From the NCBI GenBank assembly GCA_963281255.1, contig OY725495.1:4402001-4466000 (forward strand): a stretch of DNA of 64,000 bases, read 5' to 3'. This document shows positions 10,810 through 20,347 of the stretch, piece by piece. The first letter of the stretch is position 1. Each line of letters begins with the position of its first letter. The notes beneath the pieces are model-generated. The model made no database searches, was not told the origin of the DNA, and worked only from the letters and a program-made list of their open reading frames with translations. Origin of the DNA: Aphrocallistes beatrix (lineage: Eukaryota; Porifera; Hexactinellida; Sceptrulophora; Aphrocallistidae). The translations under genes and the position numbers were made by a program.

Positions 10810-10957
10810 GAAAATAGATTAGATACTATACATACTTACTTTCAAGATAGAATTTGAAATTAGATATGTTGGAACCTGGATGTTCCTTACTAAAATGATA
10901 ACTTCAATAAATCTCATAAATATACAACAAACATCATTTTATTCCACAGCAGCAGAT

Positions 10958-13904
10958 TCAGAAAGGAACGAAGAAGAGGATTATCACAATTATAATCAAC
11001 ACTAACAGCAATCCAATGCAAATCAACTCCTTCTTCTTCCCACTCAGCTCCAGCACCTTATTCATCTTGGCCTGCACTGTTCCGAGGCGGGAATGCGTGG
11101 TTACTAGGTTGGAGTTTAGGTCGTCCAGCATTTCGTTGTGATCATCCAGCTCATCTCCGATTGCGTAGGACACCTCTTTCAACACACCCACACCTGAAAA
11201 GAATTACAGACTCTAATAGAAGCTCCCAGCTATTAAGATAACAAGCGCGCTTCGCTTGCTTGCGCTGCGCGGCTGGCGGACACTTCGTGTCCGCCAGCCG
11301 CGCAGCGCAAGCAAGCGAAGCGCGCTTGTATATACAAATATTAATCGAGTTTTAATAGTAAGGATACAGTCGACTCCGCTTAATAAAACTGTTGCGTGAT
11401 ATCTTGAGATCGTAGTATTAAGCAACCATGGATGATTTAGTACCGTGATATCTTGAGATCGTAATATTTTGAGATATCGTAGTATTCTTGGATTTTGTTT
11501 GGTTTACTCAAATGGCCTTGTGGTTCAATCGGTTTCATTGTGGCACTCAATTGTGTCACGCGACACATTTTACTATGGTAGAACCCTATATAGACCATAA
11601 ATGAAAATATAATTGATCCATGATCCAATGGAGTTATATCATAGTAAATTGTGTCGTGTGCCACAATAATACTAGGATCTCAAGATCACAGTCTTGTTGC
11701 GTTTGGACCGGAATAGTTCTCGCACACAGAAGCTAATACAAATATTTTTGATTAATAGAGTTAATCGGATCAAAATGTCCTCTGACCGATGTGACCTTAT
11801 TCACCGGAATCGACTGTATTTTCAAATTTTAAGATTTGAATTAGTATGCATATTTTCAGAATTTCGTATTTTTTTACTAAAAAAGTTGTTATTTCTGAGT
11901 CGTAAAGAACGTTGTACTTCAGCATTCTGTTCAAAATTGCAGAACTGAATTAATGTAGCTCCAAATAGATTAATTCTATTTTTAGAATGATGCTACCTCG
12001 TGAAATAGCTTCTAGCTGGTTGTCCTGCTTCTGAATAATCTGCTCTTGTGTCTGTTTGTGTCCATCGATGAAATCCTGATTCTGTCTCTCCATGTCNNNN
12101 NNNNNNNNNNNNNNNNNNNNNNNNNNNNNNNNNNNNNNNNNNNNNNNNNNNNNNNNNNNNNNNNNNNNNNNNNNNNNNNNNNNNNNNNNNNNNNNNNNNN
12201 NNNNNNNNNNNNNNNNNNNNNNNNNNNNNNNNNNNNNNNNNNNNNNNNNNNNNNNNNNNNNNNNNNNNNNNNNNNNNNNNNNNNNNNNNNNNNNNNGTTA
12301 TATCATAGTAAATTGTGTCGTGTGCCACAATAATACTAGGATCTCAAGATCACAGTCTTGTTGCGTTTGGACCGGAATAGTTCTCGCACACAGAAGCTAA
12401 TACAAATATTTTTGATTAATAGAGTTAATCGGATCAAAATGTCCTCTGACCGATGTGACCTTATTCACCGGAATCGACTGTATTTTCAAATTTTAAGATT
12501 TGAATTAGTATGCATATTTTCAGAATTTCGTATTTTTTTACTAAAAAAGTTGTTATTTCTGAGTCGTAAAGAACGTTGTACTTCAGCATTCTGTTCAAAA
12601 TTGCAGAACTGAATTAATGTAGCTCCAAATAGATTAATTCTATTTTTAGAATGATGCTACCTCGTGAAATAGCTTCTAGCTGGTTGTCCTGCTTCTGAAT
12701 AATCTGCTCTTGTGTCTGTTTGTGTCCATCGATGAAATCCTGATTCTGTCTCTCCATGTCGGATTCAAGTTTGGCATATCTGGAGTCTGAGAGGGAAGAA
12801 CTGCGTAACTCTTCTGCTCGCATCTTCTCCAAACTGCTCATCACTTCTCTGATTTGCTACACGGAAAGATTCCATATACACTAGAATCTCGTTATACGAA
12901 CACCAGGGATGATAGAAATTAGTTCGTATTATCCTGAGTTTCCTATATCCGTGTTCCTATCAACGAGTTCTACTGTAGTATTGCTTGAAGACTTTTTATT
13001 TTATTTTTGAGAACTCTTCAAATTTTTGGACTCCTATTTCCAACATTTCACAAAATCATGTTATTCGACAAGCTAAGCTAAATAGCGCACTAAACGCGCT
13101 AGGCGGGAAACACTGGTTACAGCCTACAGGGGGCGGATCCAGGATTTTCTAAGGAGGGCACAGAGCCTTTGAAAGGTTTTTACCCAACGAAACATTTTGG
13201 ACTTCCTAATATCGATTACAGTATAATATTTAATAACATCTATTTGTCATCATTATTTTTACCAAATAGGTTTGAATGTGAAAATATTGAATGTAGTAAC
13301 TTTTCAAGGGGAGGGGTACGTGCCCCCCTAAATCCGCCACTGGATCCCTATACGATTTATATGCATTTTCTGTATTTAATCGAATTTGTATCTTTATTGA
13401 CACAACTATCATCAGTGTCTTAGGAACTGTGTTCTGGTCACGAAAACTAAGATATTGTCAATGGCTGTACCACTTTAAAGACGTGCTACGCCACCGACTG
13501 TAATAAATAACATTAATAAATCAATGTTTACTTTCTTATAGCTAGTAAGGATGCAAGATAGTAGAAAGGAAAGACAAACCCCCCTAAATCCGCCACTGGC
13601 CTACCTTGACTCTCCCAGTGCTTCTAGAGATGAAGAGCTTCCTCCTACTCAGCTCATCTGCATCCACCCGGTACCTCTCAGGGTTAGCTTCCACCACTCG
13701 AACAGTCTCGTCCAAGTCCTCTAGGTCCCACTCCATCCCCTTCAGCCTCTCTCTCAGCTGTTTAGTCACCTGAGCCAATTCCTGAGCCCCACCTAGGTAC
13801 GGCTTGGATTGGATGTCTTGCCATCGCTGGAATATGTCTTCTGTCTCGTTCAGAGACTTCGTGACTGCATCTCGGACCATCAGGAAAGGATCGTTGTGCG
13901 ACAT
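10958..13904 (-). CDS. STX6: Syntaxin-6-like Qc-SNARE (three exons)
   Basis: Exons 13605-13904, 12661-12856 and 10958-11193 join in frame to 243 residues (vertebrate syntaxin-6 is about 255). Donors AAG|GTAGGC and GAG|GTAGCA and acceptors TGTAG|CAAATC and TTCAG|GTGTGG all fit. N-terminal three-helix domain (DPFLMVRDAV, MEWDLEDLDETVRVVEANP, as in syntaxin-6), SNARE helix (about 150-215) and C-terminal membrane anchor (about 220-243). Syntaxin-6 acts in fusion at the trans-Golgi network and endosomes. Odd: the zero-layer position is His184 (codon at 11138-11140) where syntaxin-6 has Gln. An assembly gap lies in intron 2 and has duplicated part of exon 2 (11997-12096). Confidence 0.85.
11241..11364 (-). 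mobile_element. 124-bp Helitron-like element with doubled 3' end
   Basis: Read on the minus strand it starts TCCTTACTATTAAAACTCG (at 11364) and ends GCGCGCTTGT (at 11241). Its body is a perfect palindrome at 11241-11329: two 43-bp copies of the family 3' terminus facing each other around a 3-bp loop. It lies in intron 2 of the syntaxin gene. Confidence 0.55.
11367..11816. mobile_element. pogo/Tigger-like MITE (CAGTCGACTCC ends)
   Basis: Left end CAGTCGACTCCGCTTAAT, right end reverse-complementing to CAGTCGATTCCGGTG, with TA on both outer sides. TA duplications and CAGT-starting inverted repeats fit the Tc1/mariner-pogo superfamily. Relatives lie at 56042-56211 and 58005-58175. The right part recurs at 12297-12480 because of the assembly duplication. 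Confidence 0.55.
11633..12096. repeat. Left copy of 464-bp assembly duplication
   Basis: Identical, as far as I can compare by eye, to 12297-12760 (constant offset of 664). It ends exactly at the N run and carries the first 100 bp of the 3' part of syntaxin exon 2. Contig ends that overlap but were not merged explain this best. Confidence 0.85.
12097..12296. other. Assembly gap of exactly 200 N
   Basis: Unknown bases. Because the 464 bp before the gap are repeated after it, the true missing sequence is probably zero and the right join removes both the gap and one duplicate. Confidence 0.95.
12297..12760. repeat. Right copy of 464-bp assembly duplication
   Basis: Begins at the first base after the gap and repeats 11633-12096. 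It contains the complete-looking 3' half and donor of syntaxin exon 2, so this copy is used in the gene model. Confidence 0.85.
12877..12977. mobile_element. Decayed pogo-like MITE in syntaxin intron 1
   Basis: Imperfect inverted ends TACACTAGAATCTCGTTATA and, reverse-complemented from the right, TACAGTAGAACTCGTTG. It resembles the CAGTAGAACTCGG family seen elsewhere in the window but is more diverged. Confidence 0.45.
13127..13342. mobile_element. MITE with CAG..GGCGGATCCAG ends
   Basis: Left CAGGGGGCGGATCCAGGATT and right AAATCCGCCACTG are inverted, with GGGGG(C) runs inside. Ends starting CAG..G and about 215 bp length suggest a hAT-like element. A second partial right end occurs at 13577-13599, next to the exon 1 donor of the syntaxin gene. 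Confidence 0.45.
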
Positions 13905-13983
13905 TCAAGAACTGAAATCTAATATGTTCGATAATTCAGGAGATAAAAATGGGAAAATTTATGAAAGCATTTAAAGTTTATTA

Positions 13984-14260
13984 CAGTATAACTCGGTTAG
14001 TACGTACTCAGATAATATGTTCTTCGGTTTAGTACGTACTCATTTCTCTGAAAACCAAAATCCATCTATAATATAGATTTCTATGTAGTACAAACTCGGT
14101 TAGTACTTACTTACGGATAGTACGTACTCATTTCTCTGAAAACCAAAATCCATCTATAATATAGATTTCTATGTAGTACAAACTCGGTTAGTACTTACTT
14201 ACGGATAGTACGTACTAATAATTCCTTCCCGAAGGGGTACGTCTTATCCGAGTTCTACTG
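13984..14260. mobile_element. pogo-like MITE (CAGTAGAACTCGG family), internally duplicated
   Basis: Left CAGTATAACTCGGTTAG, right CCGAGTTCTACTG, flanked by TA. About 85 bp including GTACGTACTCATTTCTCTG is present twice in tandem (near 14030 and 14120). Other copies: 35011, 41931, 51716, and a single end at 57247. Confidence 0.6.
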
Positions 14261-14641
14261 TATTAATCCATTCGACAATCAATCTTAATTCGTTAATTCT
14301 ACAATTATTCTAATGCATTATATTGTCTCATGTGTTTGCTATAGTGTTTTTGATACTGACTCCTCATAATGTCTACCAGTATCTTCAGATCATAAATAAT
14401 CACCAAACTTGGTTAATAAACCCTGTTAACATTAATAACACAGCATGGACACTACAATAGTATTACGAATAGAAGAGTATAATGTATGATATGAAAGCTC
14501 AAGTGCATTGCATTTGCCAAAAATTGAGTTGAGATCTCTCAAATCTCAACCATTAAATGATCCTTCTAAAATAAGAATATAGAATTGGAATACGAATATA
14601 ATTAATTTTCAATCAAATCGAATGACAGATAATATGACACA
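14261..14641. other. Intergenic, no gene seen
   Basis: AT-rich stretch downstream of the RCC1-BTB stop codon. No repeat or coding signal recognised. Confidence 0.35.
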
Positions 14642-16833
14642 TCAAGTCTTAAAAACTCCTCTCGCAGCAGCTCGAGTTATAAAATGTACAATGACGTCAC
14701 GATCCAATTGCGCGAAAGCTTCAGTCGCTACAATATCCGACATGTGATTCATCGCGAAACGGAAACAGAACTCTTCCAAACTATCCGCTTTATACTTCAG
14801 AGCAACCGAAAGAATCATCGAAACATTTTCGCGCGTGATTCCCTTCTTTATAATATCCTCACAAATCCGTTTCAATTTCATTTCGCAATAGCAGTTGGCG
14901 AGATCCAATAGCCCAATCGCGTCGTCAGGACTGAGATCGACCGTGTCTGTGTATAAATACTTCAGAAACGCATAATAAACCGTGTAACTGAAATCCGTTA
15001 TTTCGATCGTTTTCTTCTCAGACTCGTCCCAGTGCTTACTGAACATGGACTTGAAGTGGAGACACCTGATTCTTAGAATGGACCGATGCACGTATACAGG
15101 TTTCCCTTCTATCACGAATGTTATGTCCGAGCAATCTTTCTCATTGAAAGCTATCGCGATTGACTCTCGCACTCCTGTGTCTGTCTCTGGCCTGACGGCT
15201 AGAGTCCTCCACATGGATGGAGGCGTTGCGAAGCAAGCGAACACATCGTCGATGCAAGAGAACCGAGTCTCACAGGGTAGCATTATACACTGTCCCCTGC
15301 ACTGCCCCCACATGTACACTTTCCCGTTCTGAGATGTGGCAGCTGAGATGTGTGAATAGTGGCAGGCGGCGATTTCATTCAAACGCCCCACCTCTTTCCC
15401 GATGCGCTGTGGTGTGACTAGATTGCTCTTGGATCCGTTTCCCAACTGTCCGTAGGAGTTGGCCCCCCACGAGTAGAGACAGCCAGTGTCTGTTAAAGCG
15501 AGTGCGTGAGCATAGCCACACACTATCTGTGCAACCACGTATCCGTTGAGGGAGAAGACCTTACAAGGTGTTGGCTGGTTGGTGTTACTTCCGATTCCTA
15601 ACTGTCCGTTTCCGTTGTAGCCCCAGGCGAACAGCTCCCCTTCGTCTGTCAGAGCCATGCTGGAGGTTTGTCCACAGGCGATCTGCTTGCAGAACTTGGA
15701 GAGGAGGTTGGCTTGGACTTTACGCGGGGTTTGCTGGTTTGTTGTGTTTCCTGAGGAATGAGTTCTGAATCATAACATTGCTAGGATAATATAACTGTTT
15801 TATACATTATGATGATGATACGTATTTTCTCTAGTTCAGGGTGTCTCAAAGTTTTTTTCGTTATACAATTAAAAATTAATAATAAAACCGGGAAAACTTT
15901 TGAGACACCCTGTATATTCAGCTCAGGTATTGAGTACTATGCTTTGACTCAAATATATAGAAAGTAGATTCTCTATTTTTGATCAATTATATCAACGGTA
16001 GACTCTTAGATCGTGGGTTATTTGGACAAAATGCGATGGACTACCGAACACTCACCCAAAACAGAAAAAAAGAATGTGGTATCTCCTCCTTTCCCCTCCT
16101 ATTCTTAATTTAGAGATAATTGTACTCAGGGGTAGTCGCAGGAATTCATCAAGCCCAGGGCGAGGCGGGGCCAAAGAAAAAAATCCGGGGGCCTTACTAT
16201 GATTTGGCTTGGATTGGTCCAATGAAATCCTGGGCCACAGAATAAAACTTGGAGCAAATGCCCCGGATACTCCCCTGGGACCACCTCTGATTCTACAAAT
16301 GAATTACCTGATCCAATCTGACCACAGTTGTTGTATCCCCATGCGTACACCTCGCCATCTGAGGTGAGGGACAAAGAATGGTGACTGCCGCAGCAAATCT
16401 GGATTATTTGAATTCCAGTCAGTCCTGACACTCGCGTGGGCAGGACAGGCTGAGTGGAGCCAGAATGTCCCAGCTGAGAATAGCCGTTGTGTCCCCAACT
16501 GTAAAGATCTCCCAGCTCCGTAATCGCCAGGACATGTGGACCAGATCCATACGCGAAATCTAACACCTTCTTCTGACACAGAACATCGACTCTTCTCGGC
16601 TCTAGCCCACTCTGCATGTCCCCCAAACCGAGGCAAGAGCTGCAGTTACTCCCGAGTGAGAACACGTCGTCATCTCGAGTGACGATAATCGCCTCATTTC
16701 CAGCGCCGCCAAACACGCTGACTAGTTTGATGCTGTTGATGAATTCTGGGTTGAGGAGGGAGAAAATCGGCCACTTGTTGAGATTGGGGGTCTGTAGGAT
16801 GCGTTGAGGGTCGACTGTACTCACAGTAGCCAT
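14642..16833 (-). CDS. RCBTB: RCC1-BTB domain protein (two exons)
   Basis: Exons 16308-16833 and 14642-15750 join in frame (donor ATCAG|GTAATT, acceptor CTCAG|GAAACA) to 544 residues, close to the roughly 530 of animal RCBTB1/2. Repeated RCC1 blades fill about residues 40-345 (for example GDLYSWGHNGYSQLGH, GEVYAWGYNNCGQIGSG, GELFAWGYNGNGQLGIG). A BTB domain covers about 374-480 (CSDITFVIEGKPVYVHRSIL, FLKYLYTDTVDLSPDDAIGL) and a BACK-like tail ends EEFCFRFAMNH. BTB proteins commonly serve as cullin-3 adaptors; that role here is inferred. The ATG at 16833 opens the frame. The 557-bp intron carries a mariner-like MITE. Confidence 0.9.
15837..15912. mobile_element. Mariner-like MITE in RCBTB intron
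   Basis: A 76-bp foldback with ends CAGGGTGTCTCAAA and TTTTGAGACACCCTG, TA on the right side. Such ends are typical of mariner derivatives. A longer relative is at 40461-40733. Confidence 0.6.
16128..16300. repeat. Dispersed repeat, paired with 47640-47825
   Basis: Shares a run of words with 47640-47825 (CGGGGC, CCTATGATTT-like, CAATGAAATCC, GCAAATG.CCCGGAT, CCTGGGACC). It is a mobile element of unknown class lying in the RCBTB intron next to the exon 1 donor. Confidence 0.5.
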
Positions 16834-18949
16834 CTAGCATTGATTGTGACAGAAATAGAAAGAATAATATTACACGTCAAAATGGATAGATTCATAAAAA
16901 TAAATTGTCGATTATGTAATGGCTCATCAAAATTAGGAATTCAAATACAGCTGACTCCTTATTAATTGGGAGCTTAATCACACACTAAGTGGAGTCACTA
17001 AGTGGAGTCACCTGTAACCAAAAATATTTTAGTTCTATTCAAACAAATTTCTGATATTTTTTCAACCAAAATAAAATGAAATGACAATACTTAGGTTTAC
17101 TTAGTATCCGACCATACAATTGAATACATCATCAGCTAAAATGTTTGTATTCAATTACATTTGTTTATCAGTAAACAATGAAGAAATACTAGTAGTATGG
17201 AATCACGAAGACATAGAGATAACAACCCATGTCAGATAGAGAGCTTAGAATTACTGGAAGAATCGAGCTATTATGTATGATCGATCAGAAACCTAACTTT
17301 TGTTTCACATTAAAGTTTGAATTATCAAATATTTTAGACCTTTCAAACTTTTCAGTAGCAGTTTGGGTCTTGATTGGAATTACCAGGATTTTTATTGAAT
17401 TAAACAAAACCTTTAGATCTCAAGTGTTAATGGAAAGCAGTGAAGAACACAGAGTAGGAATTCCAAGCTGTGTGGAATTTGTGATCATTATCTACCGGTG
17501 ATTGCACCTTAGTTCAATTCATTGTAGAAAGACTTGAACTACTATAATTGTTGAGTTTTGATTTACCGCAATAAGTTTATGGAATTCGGTAAAAGCAAAA
17601 AATATAATGATAAATAAATAAATATCATATTGCCAATAACTGTCACCAAACCTACCGGAATAAAAGCTGAATTCTCAGGTTGTGAATACGAATGTGAAAT
17701 TGAAGGAATCAAAAGTTCTTTATTAAATAAACTCGAAATATTTAGTAAATTCAATTACTAGTACTACAACAGTAACTACAAATGTGATTTTTCTGAATTT
17801 ATGCAAGTCAGTGAGAGAGTAAGAAGATATAGAACATCTTGTTACTCAACTCTCAAACTCTCAGTCACAGCTTCCAATCTCAGAGGGAGACCACTTGAAC
17901 TGAAGCTGTTAGAAGGAGAGTTTTGACAGATGTTGGATTCGTGGCTTGCACATGATAGTGGTACAAACAGCAAACTTTTTGACAAATAATTTCTGTTGAT
18001 TAAATGGATTTTCCTGAATTATTCAATCTGTAAGGATAGTAGTTAAGTACTATCAGAAAAAATGTGTTACTTTTACAGAATTAGCATAAGATGGTTTCCT
18101 CTTTCCAAATAATTTACTAAATATAAGGAAAAGTTACTACAATTGCATTGTAAATACTTTTCCTATATTTCGTAAATTATTTGGAAGGAAGAAAACCATC
18201 TTATGCTAATTCTGTAAAAGTAACACATTTTTTCTGATAGTACTTAACTACTATCCTTACAGATTGAATAATTCAGGAAAAACCAAAGCCCAGCGATTTT
18301 ATCATTGTTTCTCTTCTCTAACCATAACACAAACTCTACAATTTTGAGCGCTTATAATTATGCTTGGAAATTAAAACTTGCAAACATCTCATAGGAAAAA
18401 TTAACTGGAATTTAGTATCGCAGATAAATTGTTATATTATAAAACATTTATCAACAAAAATTTTAAAGAGATGCTGACAATGGGAGCTAGGAATTCACAG
18501 TAAATCCTTTCAAATTTCATTTCTGTGTAGATTTGGAGTGTTGAAGGAGTATTGATCATTTCACATTAAAATTAGGACAATTCACATTTGTTTCGTGTTA
18601 ACTTAGTCAATGCATATAAAATTCAAAATATATTTTTAATATTGTTAAGTTAATTGTGGTTACATGCATATTAGCAATTTCTCCGTATTGAGTGAAAAAT
18701 AATTATTATCAAATATCTCTTGGCGAAGAGAGATCTACATTTAGTTCTGAGAATTATCACTACAAAATCCCCAGAAGTTATCATAAATTCTTCTCCGACA
18801 TATGTCCAATAATGCTATGCATTTGATAGCTTCAGAACAAAGCTAAACCATACCACTTTATTTCCAATTCGATTCCAATCTTTCACATATCTAATCTCCA
18901 TATGCGAACTCTATTCAGAAAGCCTGATAATGAGGCACTACAATAGTTA
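16834..18949. other. Intergenic with one large foldback
   Basis: 2.1 kb without a recognisable gene. Near 16949-17018 a direct repeat CTAAGTGGAGTCA occurs twice beside CAGCTGACTCC, probably a decayed MITE. The foldback at 18009-18281 is listed separately. Short open frames at 17229-17501 and 17563-17754 show no domain. Confidence 0.4.
18009..18281. repeat. 273-bp near-perfect foldback
   Basis: Arms of about 120 bp (18009 to about 18133, and about 18165 to 18281) are almost exact inverted copies, from TTTTCCTGAATTATTCAATC at one edge to GATTGAATAATTCAGGAAAA at the other. The short centre is itself partly palindromic. It would fold into a long hairpin. Likely a foldback MITE; no target duplication is obvious. 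Confidence 0.75.
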
Positions 18950-19019
18950 ATGAGATTGGAATCTACATACTCAATGTCTACAATAGAAATGGCATATGCT
19001 AGGAAATATCTGAAACTCA

Positions 19020-19027
19020 TATATAAG
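19020..19027 (+). promoter_or_regulatory. TATA box of the MBL-fold gene
   Basis: TATATAAG 37 bp before the ATG at 19064. Its position supports that ATG, and not the earlier in-frame ATG at 18950, as the true start. Confidence 0.5.
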
Positions 19028-19063
19028 AGGTCAAAAAATCTCAAAATTCAAGAACAAAAAAAA

Positions 19064-20110
19064 ATGTTTACAACCATTTGCATTGCATTATTACTCTCAC
19101 AGGCTATCTGTATGCCAATCATTGAAAACGTGAGTGAAGGTACCTACCTTACAAAAGGTCAGGATTGGGAGATAGAAAGCGGTCTCATTTTGGCGCCTAC
19201 AGCCCAGCAGAACAACGTCATAGTGACGGTACTCCCGCTAGGAGACGGGGACTCTACCATAATACAATGTCCTGATGGAGAAGTGATCGTATTGGACATG
19301 GGGAAGGATTCTTCTTCAGGCGGGTGGACCATTGCTATGGTGCAATCTTACCTCAGAAATATCGTGCACCGTGTGTCAACCGTTGTGATCTCACACGCTA
19401 GCCAACCACACTACAACTTCATCAATACTGTACTCGACCATTCTCTGTCTAAGAGTTTGCAGCGAATTATTCTGGCTGGCTACAGTCAGGATTATGTCGA
19501 CACTGATTTCAAGTTTTGGGTAAACCAGCGATCAGACATAGTTGAGTATGTAAACTATCAGAAACCTTGCATTTCTGATTGCTTTACTGACCCACCGATG
19601 TGCAAAAATGTCAGCGGGAAAGTCCAATTCAAATATCTAGGCGCGAATTTGGGTAACAATAAGTACGGACGAAGCGCGGTTCTTTACCTAAAAACGGCGT
19701 TTTCAAGTATGCTTTTTCCTGGAGATTTCGAAGGTTTGGACATAGAGTCGTTACTGGTGGATGAGTGGAGCAGAGTTGGTGCAAACATTACCGCGACACA
19801 CATGAAACTATCCCGCCATGGTTCCCAAGCATATTCCAACTCCGACATTCTCATCAATGCAATCCAGCCACGAATCGCTTTCTCATCCAATGCCTACCCA
19901 GTCTCGCCTTTCTTCACACCTAGCTGTGGAGTCATTGACAGACTTTTACGAGCAGGATCCATCTTAAAACGCACCCATTCCATGGCCTACGCGTGTGGAG
20001 ATGAAGACAACGGGACAGTTAAACAGTATCAGAATTGGCCGTATGAAATATACACCACCTCTCCATCTAAATACCAATGGCAACTGTTGACATTCAAACT
20101 ACCCATTTAG
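19064..20110 (+). CDS. Secreted metallo-beta-lactamase-fold protein (ComEC-like)
   Basis: 348 residues, intronless, from the ATG at 19064, where a signal peptide begins (FTTICIALLLSQAIC). The frame is open from 18950, but the earlier part lacks a signal and lies upstream of the TATA box. The opening LPLGDGDSTIIQCPDG..IVLDMGK (about 59-80) matches the MBL domain found in ComEC/Rec2-type hydrolases. The metal motif is abnormal: instead of HxHxDH it reads SHASQPHYNF (110-119), lacking the second His and the Asp. Later ligand regions are partly kept: FPGDFEG (219-224) keeps Asp, while LSRHGS (249-254) has Arg where His-His-Gly-Ser is usual. It may be an inactive or altered enzyme; substrate unknown. 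Confidence 0.7.
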   Translation: MFTTICIALLLSQAICMPIIENVSEGTYLTKGQDWEIESGLILAPTAQQNNVIVTVLPLGDGDSTIIQCPDGEVIVLDMGKDSSSGGWTIAMVQSYLRNIVHRVSTVVISHASQPHYNFINTVLDHSLSKSLQRIILAGYSQDYVDTDFKFWVNQRSDIVEYVNYQKPCISDCFTDPPMCKNVSGKVQFKYLGANLGNNKYGRSAVLYLKTAFSSMLFPGDFEGLDIESLLVDEWSRVGANITATHMKLSRHGSQAYSNSDILINAIQPRIAFSSNAYPVSPFFTPSCGVIDRLLRAGSILKRTHSMAYACGDEDNGTVKQYQNWPYEIYTTSPSKYQWQLLTFKLPI

Positions 20111-20347
20111 TTGCATTATGTGCTTATCTTGTAATTAAACTTGTACATAAGAATTTAAGTTATAAACAGAGGGAGGAGAAATCATTTATAATTTACACAC
20201 ATTAATTTCAAACTTCTAAGAAATCTGAAAATCAAAAAAGAAAGAACTCAATTGTGTAAACATTTGATATAGAAAAGTAATGAATTGAATTATGAGAATA
20301 TATTCTGAGCATGCAGAGGTGTTAAGTATCTTGAAGAAATGTTACAC

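Noticed and set aside
11694-12612. Two identical 84-codon frames
   Set aside because: The second is the assembly duplicate of the first, and both lie over a pogo-like MITE in a syntaxin intron.
18950-19063. Upstream in-frame ATG of the MBL-fold gene
   Set aside because: It would bury the signal peptide 39 residues inside the protein and lies upstream of the TATA box at 19020.
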